From: Pseudomonadota bacterium
Lineage (GTDB): Bacteria > Pseudomonadota > Gammaproteobacteria > Steroidobacterales > Steroidobacteraceae
NCBI GenBank assembly: GCA_023457495.1
Contig: JAEWLQ010000093.1
Location: 1-5,075, forward strand
DNA: 5,075 nt
Direction of reading: 5' to 3'
In this document: in pieces, positions 1 to 5,074 of the stretch
Layout of the letters: the number at the start of each line of letters is the position of its first letter
How positions within the stretch are numbered: position 1 is the stretch's first letter
Program-made: the position numbers and the translations under genes
Notes under the pieces: generated by a model
The model's input: only the letters and a program-made list of their open reading frames with translations
Told to the model about the DNA's origin: nothing
Database searches by the model: none

Positions 1-1
1 G

Positions 2-862
2 CCCGCACCCGCCGCGCCGGACCCGCGTCCGGTCGCGGTCGCGGCCTCATCGCTGGCGCCGCCGCCTGCTTCGCTGCTGCCGCCCCTCGACGTGCGTAAA
101 CTGCAGTACGGCGAAATGATCCGCACCCTTTATCTCGGCCGCTTCGATCAGATTCCGATCTCCGATCCGCGCGAAATTACGGTGATCACCGAAAAAGGCG
201 CGCTCGCGCGCAAGTTGTTTGCCTCGTACGTCGAAGCCTTTTCCGACCGTTGCCCCGACTCATTGAGTGCGGCCAAGGTGCAGATCCAGAGAACGCTCAC
301 TACACGCCACCAGCGAGTCAATGGATTGGGCACGGTGCTGGATGAATACTCGGTCGAGGGACCCACCACGGATACCGGAATATACGTCGAGCCCGTATTC
401 GGCCAGGCCTACGTCGCCATCGCCAATTCGGGCGGCCTCGAGGCCATCGCCGCCATCCTGCGCGACATGGCGGCCGGCCGGGCCGACAGTTTCGGTGGGG
501 CGGGCTTGAAGCACATCCGCGACTTACTCGAGATGGGCGCGGAGGTGCGCGAAGTCATCGACCGACACGGTTGCGAAAGCGCGCAGGTGAAACGCTTCGC
601 CGCCAACGCGCTGGCGTATGTGAGGCTCGAGTCGCCGCCGCACCGCTTCGACGGGTTCACTCACTACTGCTCGTCCAAACTACCCGAGTACGTTCCCGGC
701 ACCAATCGGGCCGCCTGCGCCTGCGTCAGGAGCGCGATGCGCAGCGCGCTCGATCTCGAGGCCTTCTACAGGCTCGAGGACGACTTCACGGAGGTGCATT
801 TCATGAAATCCGTCGTTGCCCGCGTGAAACTGCAGGACAAGGTGGCCGCATGCATCCGCTGA
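2..862 (+). CDS. Hypothetical, probably exported protein; 5' end cut by window edge
   Basis: I do not recognise this protein. The frame is open from base 2 to a TGA at 860-862, giving 286 visible residues. The true start is probably outside the window: the first 30 codons hold no ATG, GTG or TTG, and the GTG at 92 has no Shine-Dalgarno sequence in front of it. Those 30 codons encode a Pro/Ala-rich stretch (18 of 30 residues are P or A) with normal G/C-ending codons, so they look like a coded low-complexity linker behind an unseen signal peptide or membrane anchor. The rest looks like a folded, mostly helical domain containing several cysteines, among them a CxC pair at bases 716-724 (AACACVRSAMRSALD). 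A cysteine pair followed by an amphipathic helix occurs in many small periplasmic proteins, but that is only a hint. The gene overlaps the next one by 13 bases, so the two are probably translationally coupled. Function unknown; coding status is fairly sure. Confidence 0.75.
   Translation, partial: PAPAAPDPRPVAVAASSLAPPPASLLPPLDVRKLQYGEMIRTLYLGRFDQIPISDPREITVITEKGALARKLFASYVEAFSDRCPDSLSAAKVQIQRTLTTRHQRVNGLGTVLDEYSVEGPTTDTGIYVEPVFGQAYVAIANSGGLEAIAAILRDMAAGRADSFGGAGLKHIRDLLEMGAEVREVIDRHGCESAQVKRFAANALAYVRLESPPHRFDGFTHYCSSKLPEYVPGTNRAACACVRSAMRSALDLEAFYRLEDDFTEVHFMKSVVARVKLQDKVAACIR
840..845 (+). promoter_or_regulatory. Ribosome binding site that sets the start at 850
   Basis: AGGTGG lies four bases before the ATG at 850, inside the end of the upstream gene. 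It supports the start at 850 over the in-frame ATG at 571, together with the signal peptide that begins exactly at 850. Confidence 0.5.
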
Positions 863-1806
863 GAACATTGCTGGCCATCGCATTGCTTGCCGCCGCGCCC
901 GGGTTCGCGGCGTCGGAAGACTGGGAAACCATCGGGTTGCGGATTTCGCCGCGGGAAGTGGTGACACCCGAGGGTCCGCGGGTGCTTCCGTATGTCGTGG
1001 CCGTGCGGGAGCAGAGCCCCGCGTTCTTCGCCGGCGTTCAACCAGGCGATGCGGTCTCCTTCCTCCGATGCGGCAACTGGACGTGGAACTTCATCGACAA
1101 CCTTCGCAACGGGACCACCTACTACCGCACGCATGAGTCCGTGGGCGCGACCGATGCGGGGATGCTGGATCGACGCGCGACCGCGCGCGACGCCTGCTCC
1201 AGGACCGATCTCGGCGGACTGATCTCGGTGTCGCGACTCGAAGGCCAGGCGCGAATCCGGCAGTTCATGGAGTTCCGCACGGCGTCGGCGACGGCTGGCC
1301 GCTGGCTCACGAGCCAGGCGACGGTCGTGTCCGCGGCCGCCTCCGCGCGTTCGGCGCAGATGAGCAGCCTCAGCGAACTTCGCGCGCGCGCGGCGACGGA
1401 GCTGCGCGTCTCCCCCTGCTCCTATCCAGTTGAGAACGCCCACGACATCCCCTCGATGCCGCCGCTCATCCAGGAGATCGTCAATGCGGCGCGCGCCGCC
1501 GGCATGCAGGAGGACGTCCTGTTCTGGCGCGATGTCATGTGGGGTTACTGCAGCGACGAGAAGAACGGGCCCCTGCCTTCGTTCGAGACCGCCGTGTACC
1601 TGATGTCCACGGGTCACCTCAAGCCCTGCGACTACGATCCGAACGTGGATTACCGGTTCACGCTCGACTACGACAAACGCCAGCGTCCGATTTCATGGAA
1701 TGAATACGACCGGATGAAGGATCTGGATTACATGTTCGGCAGGAACGACACCACGCAACACGAGTGTTTCTTCAAGGCCGTGCGCGGGGCGCTGGGGAAG
1801 TCGTGA
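850..1806 (+). CDS. Secreted hypothetical protein with signal peptide and PDZ-like segment
   Basis: A 318-residue protein of unknown function. I chose the ATG at 850 because a classical Sec signal peptide starts there: a short basic N-terminus (MHPLR), a hydrophobic core (LLAIALLAAA) and a likely cleavage site near residues 20-21 (GFA/AS). The same frame stays open upstream to 571, but that part is Arg-rich and lies wholly inside the preceding gene. Residues about 46-80 resemble the core of a PDZ domain (SPAFFAGVQPGDAV, residues 56-69), the pattern by which DegP-like and C-terminal-processing proteases bind peptides. No protease catalytic motif is visible, so it may be a binding or scaffold protein. 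Six cysteines remain after cleavage (74, 116, 190, 234, 260, 306), an even number that would suit disulfides in the periplasm. The C-terminal third (about 185-318) is rich in aromatic and acidic residues and matches no family I know. It overlaps the upstream gene by 13 bases and probably shares its operon. Confidence 0.8.
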   Translation: MHPLRTLLAIALLAAAPGFAASEDWETIGLRISPREVVTPEGPRVLPYVVAVREQSPAFFAGVQPGDAVSFLRCGNWTWNFIDNLRNGTTYYRTHESVGATDAGMLDRRATARDACSRTDLGGLISVSRLEGQARIRQFMEFRTASATAGRWLTSQATVVSAAASARSAQMSSLSELRARAATELRVSPCSYPVENAHDIPSMPPLIQEIVNAARAAGMQEDVLFWRDVMWGYCSDEKNGPLPSFETAVYLMSTGHLKPCDYDPNVDYRFTLDYDKRQRPISWNEYDRMKDLDYMFGRNDTTQHECFFKAVRGALGKS

Positions 1807-1808
1807 CA

Positions 1809-1829
1809 GGAAAGGCCGACGCGCTTTCC
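1809..1829. terminator. Small hairpin between convergent genes, possible weak bidirectional terminator
   Basis: GGAAAG (1809-1814) and CTTTCC (1824-1829) form a perfect 6-bp stem around a 9-base loop. They sit in the 37-base gap between the stops of the two convergent transcription units. Neither strand has a T run after the stem, so this is not a textbook Rho-independent terminator. The position, more than the structure, suggests the role. Confidence 0.3.
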
Positions 1830-1843
1830 CGACATCGAGACAC

Positions 1844-2182
1844 TCAGCGCTCCTGAAGTCCCTGCAGCATCGAGTCGGCCACGCCGACTATCTTCTCCAC
1901 GGGCAACACGAACGCCATGCCCCGTCCGGCGGACTCCAGTTCAGCCTCACGGACGATCTCGGCGAGGATCGCGTCGACCTGATCCGTGGCGACGATAGTG
2001 AGCACGATCTCCTTCTCCGGCTCGATCGACATCCCGAAGATCGTGTCCTGCTCGTGGATGCCCGCCCCGCGGCCGAAGAGCACCGTGCCGCCGCGCGCGC
2101 CGGCTTTCACCGAGGCTTGCAGCACGCTGCTGCCCCACCCTTTGCGAACGATCGTGACGATGAGCGAAGCGTTGTTGTTCAT
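1844..2182 (-). CDS. Divergent P-II family regulatory protein
   Basis: A 112-residue protein, the usual size of the GlnB/GlnK (P-II) family, whose trimers bind effectors and control transporters or enzymes through a flexible T-loop. The family pattern is visible: an N-terminal beta strand (ASLIVTIVRKG), the stretch GARGGTVLFGRGAG (28-41) leading into the T-loop, EPEKEIVLTIV (54-64), and the B-loop-like GRGMAFVLPV (86-95). Against E. coli GlnB recalled from memory, the T-loop is about two residues shorter and the uridylylated Tyr51 corresponds to Phe49. The protein contains no tyrosine at all. GlnB Lys90, Arg101 and Arg103, which contact ATP phosphates, correspond to Met89, Gly100 and Ala102. 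Classical nitrogen signalling is therefore unlikely. The start at 2182 is supported by AGAGGT six bases upstream and by a 4-base ATGA overlap with the upstream DUF1538 gene. It is the last gene of a three-gene operon, so its target is probably the two membrane proteins. Family assignment is firm; ligand and target are inference. Confidence 0.88.
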   Translation of the reverse strand: MNNNASLIVTIVRKGWGSSVLQASVKAGARGGTVLFGRGAGIHEQDTIFGMSIEPEKEIVLTIVATDQVDAILAEIVREAELESAGRGMAFVLPVEKIVGVADSMLQGLQER

Positions 2183-2919
2183 GAGTTGACCTCTGCGCGA
2201 GCGCTCTTCAGACGGACGATGAGACCCAGCAGCATCACCGAGATGATAGGCGCGAGCGCGATGAGCGCGACGAGACCGAGCCCGTGCACGAGAGGATCCC
2301 GGTTCGGCACCGCGGCGGCAATGCCGAACGCGAGCGCCAGCAGAAAGGTGTTGGCCAGCGGACCGGTGGCGACACCGCCCGAGTCGACGGCGATCGCGAC
2401 GAACGCGCGGTCGCTGAGCCAGATGAGCCCGATCGCCACCACATAGCCCGGCGCGAGGATCCATACGAGCGGCACGTCGAGCACGATCCGCAGCACGCCG
2501 ATGGCGACCGCGGCGGCGACGCCGATACACACCGCGACCAGCACCACGCCCTGGCGAATGGAGCCCGACGAGGCCTGCTCGACCTGGTCGGCGAGGATGC
2601 GCACCGCAGGTTCGCCCCACGTCGTGACGAAACCCAGGACGGCGGCGAACACCAGCAGCAGCCAGGTCTGCGACATCGCCCCGAACGTCTCACCGATCAG
2701 GCGGCCGAACGGCATGAACGCGACGCCCGCGCCGAGCAGGAACAGGAACAAGCCGACCGATGCCATCAGCGTGCCGGTCACGATGCGGGCGATCTCGGGA
2801 CGCGGCAGGCGCAGGAACAGCAGCTGGAATACCGTGAACAGCGCCGCGAGCGGCAGCACCGCGAGCGCGACACCCCGCGCGACGCGAACCAGCTCGACCA
2901 GGAACGGCGCGTCGTTCAT
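2179..2919 (-). CDS. DUF1538 family membrane protein, second of pair (putative cation/proton antiporter subunit)
   Basis: A 246-residue, very hydrophobic inner-membrane protein with about six or seven hydrophobic segments (roughly 16-36, 46-68, 84-100, 121-147, 153-170, 188-204, 210-236). It shares an ordered set of motifs with the gene just upstream in the operon: MPFGR (69-73), GFVTTWGEP (96-104) followed by LADQVEQASSGS, DSGGVATGPL (179-188) and APII (223-226). I recognise this as the DUF1538 pattern. I recall a Halomonas pair of DUF1538 proteins, UmpA and UmpB, reported to work together as a Na+(K+)/H+ antiporter. I cannot tell which of the two this one matches, so no symbol is given. Conserved Glu103 and Asp179 in membrane-flanking motifs could take part in ion binding, but that is inference. 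It overlaps both operon neighbours by ATGA. No clear Shine-Dalgarno precedes 2919, so translation probably relies on coupling to the upstream gene. Confidence 0.85.
   Translation of the reverse strand: MNDAPFLVELVRVARGVALAVLPLAALFTVFQLLFLRLPRPEIARIVTGTLMASVGLFLFLLGAGVAFMPFGRLIGETFGAMSQTWLLLVFAAVLGFVTTWGEPAVRILADQVEQASSGSIRQGVVLVAVCIGVAAAVAIGVLRIVLDVPLVWILAPGYVVAIGLIWLSDRAFVAIAVDSGGVATGPLANTFLLALAFGIAAAVPNRDPLVHGLGLVALIALAPIISVMLLGLIVRLKSARAEVNS
2189..2194 (-). promoter_or_regulatory. Ribosome binding site of the P-II gene
   Basis: On the minus strand AGAGGT ends six bases before the ATG at 2182. It lies inside the end of the upstream DUF1538 gene and fixes the P-II start, ruling out longer in-frame readings. 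It also suggests that P-II is translated efficiently on its own and does not depend only on coupling. Confidence 0.6.
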
Positions 2920-3611
2920 CGCGTGAACCAGGCGATCGCCAGAATGACGATGATGGGACCGATCGATGCGACGCCTAACAATCCGAAGGCGTCGTCGACG
3001 GCGGAGCGGCCCGCGATCACCGAGCTCACACCGAGCGCGACCGCCAGCACCACGGGCCCGGTGAGCGCGCCGGTGGTCACGCTGCCGGCGTCATAGGCGA
3101 GCGGAACGAGCGTGCCGTGGGCGAGGAACGTGAGCGCGAGCATCGACGCGTACATCGCGGTCAGCTGCCAGCGCATGGAAAAGCCGAGGACGAGACGCAG
3201 GAAGCCGATGACGACGAACAGTCCGACGGCCACCGCGATCACGTACACCATGGGTTGACCGGGCAGCGAGCCCTGCGAAGCCGCATCGACCTGTGACGCG
3301 AGCACTAGCACGTCCGGCTCCGCCGCCGTGGTGGCGAACCCGAGCGCGAAGGCGACCGCCAGCAGCCACCACAACGAACTCCGGTCCGCGAGCCTGGCGC
3401 CGATGAAACGCCCCATCGGCAGGATCCCGAAATCGATTCCCGTCAGCAGCAACAGCAATCCCACCGTGACGAGCACCGCGCCGCCGAGGAACCTGGCGAA
3501 CTCCGCGGTCGATGCGCCCACGACGGTGAATTGCAGAACGCAGACGACCAGGATCAACGGCGCGACGGCCCGCAGGGTCTCGGCGAGCTTGAGCTTCAGC
3601 AGCGTGAGCAT
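2916..3611 (-). CDS. DUF1538 family membrane protein, first of pair (putative cation/proton antiporter subunit)
   Basis: A 231-residue integral membrane protein and first gene of the operon. An amphipathic N-terminus (LLKLKLAETLR) leads into hydrophobic segments at roughly 13-33, 42-63, 79-95, 119-142, 149-170, 183-200 and 206-228. It carries the same ordered motifs as its downstream paralogue: LPMGR (64-68), GFATTAAEP (91-99) followed by LASQVDAASQGS, DAGSVTTGAL (174-183) and GPII (218-221). The order and spacing match while the rest has diverged, as expected for an old duplication whose products form a heteromer. To my knowledge some bacteria carry a single protein of about 500 residues with two DUF1538 domains, which would fit a two-subunit complex here. 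A weak GGA precedes the start at 3611. The gene starts 31 bases after the 3' end of tRNA-Gly with no promoter or terminator that I can see between them. The antiporter role rests on recalled work on Halomonas UmpAB and is not shown by the sequence. Confidence 0.85.
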   Translation of the reverse strand: MLTLLKLKLAETLRAVAPLILVVCVLQFTVVGASTAEFARFLGGAVLVTVGLLLLLTGIDFGILPMGRFIGARLADRSSLWWLLAVAFALGFATTAAEPDVLVLASQVDAASQGSLPGQPMVYVIAVAVGLFVVIGFLRLVLGFSMRWQLTAMYASMLALTFLAHGTLVPLAYDAGSVTTGALTGPVVLAVALGVSSVIAGRSAVDDAFGLLGVASIGPIIVILAIAWFTR

Positions 3612-3642
3612 CGTTCCAGGCGGGATCGGCCAAATGATGTAA

Positions 3643-3716
3643 TGGAGCGGGTGATGGGAATCGAACCCACGTTAGTAGCTTGGGAAGCTACAGTTCTACC
3701 ATTGAACTACACCCGC
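3643..3716 (-). tRNA. glyU: tRNA-Gly (anticodon CCC)
   Basis: On the minus strand the 74 bases fold into a complete cloverleaf. The acceptor stem is 7 bp without mismatch (GCGGGTG with CACCCGC), the D arm is GTTC-AATGGTA-GAAC, the anticodon stem is GTAGC/GCTAC with loop TTCCCAA, the variable loop has five bases, and the T stem is GTGGG/CCCAT with loop TTCGATT. The anticodon is CCC, which reads the glycine codon GGG. The discriminator base is T, followed by an encoded CCA (3643-3645 on the plus strand). It closely resembles E. coli glyU as I remember it. It points into the DUF1538/P-II operon. Confidence 0.97.
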
Positions 3717-3729
3717 GCCCGGAATCCGC

Positions 3730-3759
3730 AGGATAGCCGAGCGCCATCCGCCATCTCAA
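3730..3759 (-). promoter_or_regulatory. Probable sigma-70 promoter of tRNA-Gly (and perhaps the DUF1538 operon)
   Basis: On the minus strand, TTGAGA (3759-3754, five of six matches to TTGACA) and TATCCT (3735-3730, four of six matches to TATAAT) are separated by 18 bases. The -10 box lies 13 bases before the mature tRNA 5' end, giving an expected start near 3723 and a very short leader. The base stretch right after the -10 (GCGGATTCCGGGC) is GC-rich, as in stable-RNA promoters under stringent control. Assigned by eye. Confidence 0.5.
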
Positions 3760-3768
3760 CCGGACAAC

Positions 3769-4359
3769 ATGCAGCACTCGAAGTCATTGATCGTCATGGC
3801 ACTCCCGCAGGAATCGCGCGGCCTCCTCGAGCAGGCCCAGGCGAATGTCCTCTATACCGGCGTCGGCAAGGTCAACGCCGCGTCCACGCTCGCGCGGCGC
3901 CTGGCGGAGATCCGCTGCACCGGCGAGCCGCTGCCGCTGGTGGTCAATCTCGGCACGGCGGGCAGCCGTTCGATCGCGCCGCACACGCTCGTCGCCTGCG
4001 ACCGTTTCACACAGCGTGACATGGACGTGAGTGGGCTTGGCTTTGCGCGCGGGGTCACGCCGTTCGAAGAGAAGCACGCGGTCATCCAGTTTCCGCCCGT
4101 GTTCGCCGATCTGCCGCACGCGAGCTGCTCGACCGCGGACTCGTTCGCGACGCACGAGCACGACATCGACGGCGACGTCGTCGACATGGAGGCCTTCGCG
4201 CTGGCACGCGTCTGCGTTGCCGAGAACGTGCGCTTCGCCTGCGCGAAGTACGTCACGGATGGCGCGGACGCGGACTCCGCCGTCCATTGGCAGGCAGCGC
4301 TCGAGCAGGCCTCCCGGCGTTTCGCCGCGCTCTACGCGCAACTGGAGGGCGGGCGATGA
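3769..4359 (+). CDS. Short MTA/SAH nucleosidase-like protein (PNP/UDP phosphorylase superfamily)
   Basis: A 196-residue cytoplasmic enzyme of the nucleoside phosphorylase superfamily, most like 5'-methylthioadenosine/S-adenosylhomocysteine nucleosidase, which cleaves adenine from MTA or SAH. Motifs in order: PQES (13-16), where Glu15 fits the general-base Glu12 of E. coli MTAN; GVGKVNAA (31-38); NLGTAGS (60-66); TQRDMD (81-86); VVDMEAFALARVC (137-149), where Glu141 fits the ribose-binding Glu174; and YVTDGAD (161-167), where Asp164 fits the catalytic Asp197. So all three key residues appear present. The protein is about 35 residues shorter than typical MTAN (about 230), mainly between 100 and 135, where part of the substrate pocket would lie, and VVEME is VVDME. 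Substrate specificity is therefore uncertain: MTA, SAH, 5'-deoxyadenosine or another nucleoside are all possible. The start at 3769 keeps the first beta strand; an ATG at 3796 would cut it. No strong Shine-Dalgarno or promoter is visible in the 52-base gap before it. It overlaps trmB by ATGA. Confidence 0.8.
   Translation: MQHSKSLIVMALPQESRGLLEQAQANVLYTGVGKVNAASTLARRLAEIRCTGEPLPLVVNLGTAGSRSIAPHTLVACDRFTQRDMDVSGLGFARGVTPFEEKHAVIQFPPVFADLPHASCSTADSFATHEHDIDGDVVDMEAFALARVCVAENVRFACAKYVTDGADADSAVHWQAALEQASRRFAALYAQLEGGR
4344..4349 (+). promoter_or_regulatory. Strong ribosome binding site of trmB
   Basis: GGAGGG stands six bases before the ATG at 4356, inside the last codons of the nucleosidase gene. 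It supports 4356 over the in-frame ATG at 4287, which would add 23 Ala/Arg-rich residues that lie wholly inside the nucleosidase gene. Confidence 0.65.
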
Positions 4360-5045
4360 ACGACCCGCGTCACCGCGCCATTCGCAGCTTCGTGGTGCGC
4401 GCCGGTCGCATGACCGCGGGCCAGTCGCGCGCGCTGGAGGATCTCTGGCCTCGATACGGCCTGGAGTATTCGCCGGCGCCGCTCGACCTCGACGCCCTCT
4501 TCGGACGACGCGCGCCGCGAACGCTCGAGATCGGCTTCGGCAATGGCGAGCACCTGGCGGCGCTCGCGGCCGCACATCCGGAGCGCGATTATCTCGGCGT
4601 CGAGGTTCATCGGCCGGGCGTCGGACACCTCTTCATGCTCGCGCAGCGCGACAACCTCACCAACCTGCGCGCGAGCGCCCACGACGCGGTGGAAGTCCTG
4701 CGCGACCAGATCCCGCCCGCCGCGCTGGACGAAGTCCTCGTGCTGTTCCCGGACCCGTGGCACAAGAAGCGTCACCACAAGCGCCGCCTGATCCAGCCGC
4801 CGTTCGTCGAGCTGATCGCCGCGCGCCTGAAGCCGGGCGGCGTATTCCGGCTCGCGACCGACTGGGAGCACTACGCGTTGCAGATGCTGGACGTGCTCAA
4901 CGCAGCCGGCGAGCTGTTCACGAACCTCTCGCCCACCGGCGACTGGATGCCGCGCCCGGAAGAGCGCGCGCCGACGCGCTTCGAGAAGCGCGGCGCGCGT
5001 CTCGGTCATGGAGTGTGGGACCTTGCCTTTCGGCGAGTCGGGTAG
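4356..5045 (+). CDS. trmB: tRNA (guanine-N7-)-methyltransferase TrmB
   Basis: A 229-residue class I methyltransferase that uses S-adenosylmethionine to form m7G at position 46 in the variable loop of tRNAs (EC 2.1.1.33); E. coli TrmB has 239 residues. The N-terminus (RSFVVRAGRMT, 10-20) is the usual TrmB lead-in. LEIGFGNGEH (57-66) is the SAM-binding motif I, and GVEVH (81-85) holds the acidic residue expected to contact the SAM ribose. FPDPWHKKRHHKRRL (131-145) is the diagnostic TrmB signature around the catalytic Asp and tRNA-binding basic residues. ATDW (167-170) and TRFEKRG (207-213) are the conserved C-terminal motifs. No key motif is missing, so the enzyme should be active. It overlaps the nucleosidase stop by ATGA and has its own strong Shine-Dalgarno. 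The upstream enzyme family can hydrolyse SAH, the inhibitory product of this reaction. The frame closes with TAG at 5043-5045, shortly before the window end. Confidence 0.97.
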   Translation: MNDPRHRAIRSFVVRAGRMTAGQSRALEDLWPRYGLEYSPAPLDLDALFGRRAPRTLEIGFGNGEHLAALAAAHPERDYLGVEVHRPGVGHLFMLAQRDNLTNLRASAHDAVEVLRDQIPPAALDEVLVLFPDPWHKKRHHKRRLIQPPFVELIAARLKPGGVFRLATDWEHYALQMLDVLNAAGELFTNLSPTGDWMPRPEERAPTRFEKRGARLGHGVWDLAFRRVG

Positions 5046-5062
5046 CTAGTCGGCGGGCGGGG

Positions 5063-5074
5063 CCCCCCCCCCCC
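5063..5074. repeat. Homopolymer run of 12 C at the window end
   Basis: Twelve consecutive C follow the G-rich stretch CGGCGGGCGGGG (5051-5062), 17 bases after the trmB stop. No other run of this length occurs in the window. The four G just before it could fold back on the C run. It may be a sequencing or assembly artefact at a contig end or a slippage-prone tract; the sequence alone cannot decide. Confidence 0.9.

Noticed and set aside
92..94. GTG at 92 as the true start of the first gene
   Set aside because: There is no Shine-Dalgarno before it, and the frame stays open with normal codon bias to the window edge, so the gene more likely begins outside the window.
571..849. Upstream extension of the signal-peptide gene to the ATG at 571
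   Set aside because: The extra 93 residues are Arg-rich, lie out of frame within the preceding gene and would bury the signal peptide inside the protein.
766..1617. Minus-strand open frame of 283 codons
   Set aside because: It is antisense to the signal-peptide protein and Arg/Gly/His-rich without motifs; the plus strand has the signal peptide, Shine-Dalgarno and operon overlap.
2183..2620. Upstream extension of the P-II frame to 2620
   Set aside because: The extra residues are an Arg/Ala/Gly-rich shadow of the DUF1538 gene. The ATG at 2182 has its own AGAGGT and gives the standard 112-residue P-II length.
2284..3096. Plus-strand open frame of 270 codons, rich in R, E, H, Q and D
   Set aside because: It lies opposite the DUF1538 genes. 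Its charged, low-complexity composition is what the antisense of GC-rich membrane-protein codons gives, and it shows no family motif.
2179..3611. The two DUF1538 genes as one frameshifted gene
   Set aside because: Each has a complete motif set, its own start and stop, and a clean ATGA junction, so they are separate paralogues and not halves of a broken frame.
3531..4019. Plus-strand open frame of 162 codons that includes the peptide MGIEPTLVAWEATVLPLNYTR
   Set aside because: That peptide is the antisense reading of the tRNA-Gly gene, a well-known source of false protein entries in databases. The frame also runs out of phase through the nucleosidase gene.
3784..4575. Minus-strand open frame of 263 codons
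   Set aside because: It covers the antisense of two firmly identified genes (nucleosidase and trmB) and is Arg-rich with no recognisable domain.
4332..5009. Minus-strand open frame of 225 codons
   Set aside because: It is the antisense of trmB, whose full set of motifs on the plus strand leaves no doubt about the coding strand.
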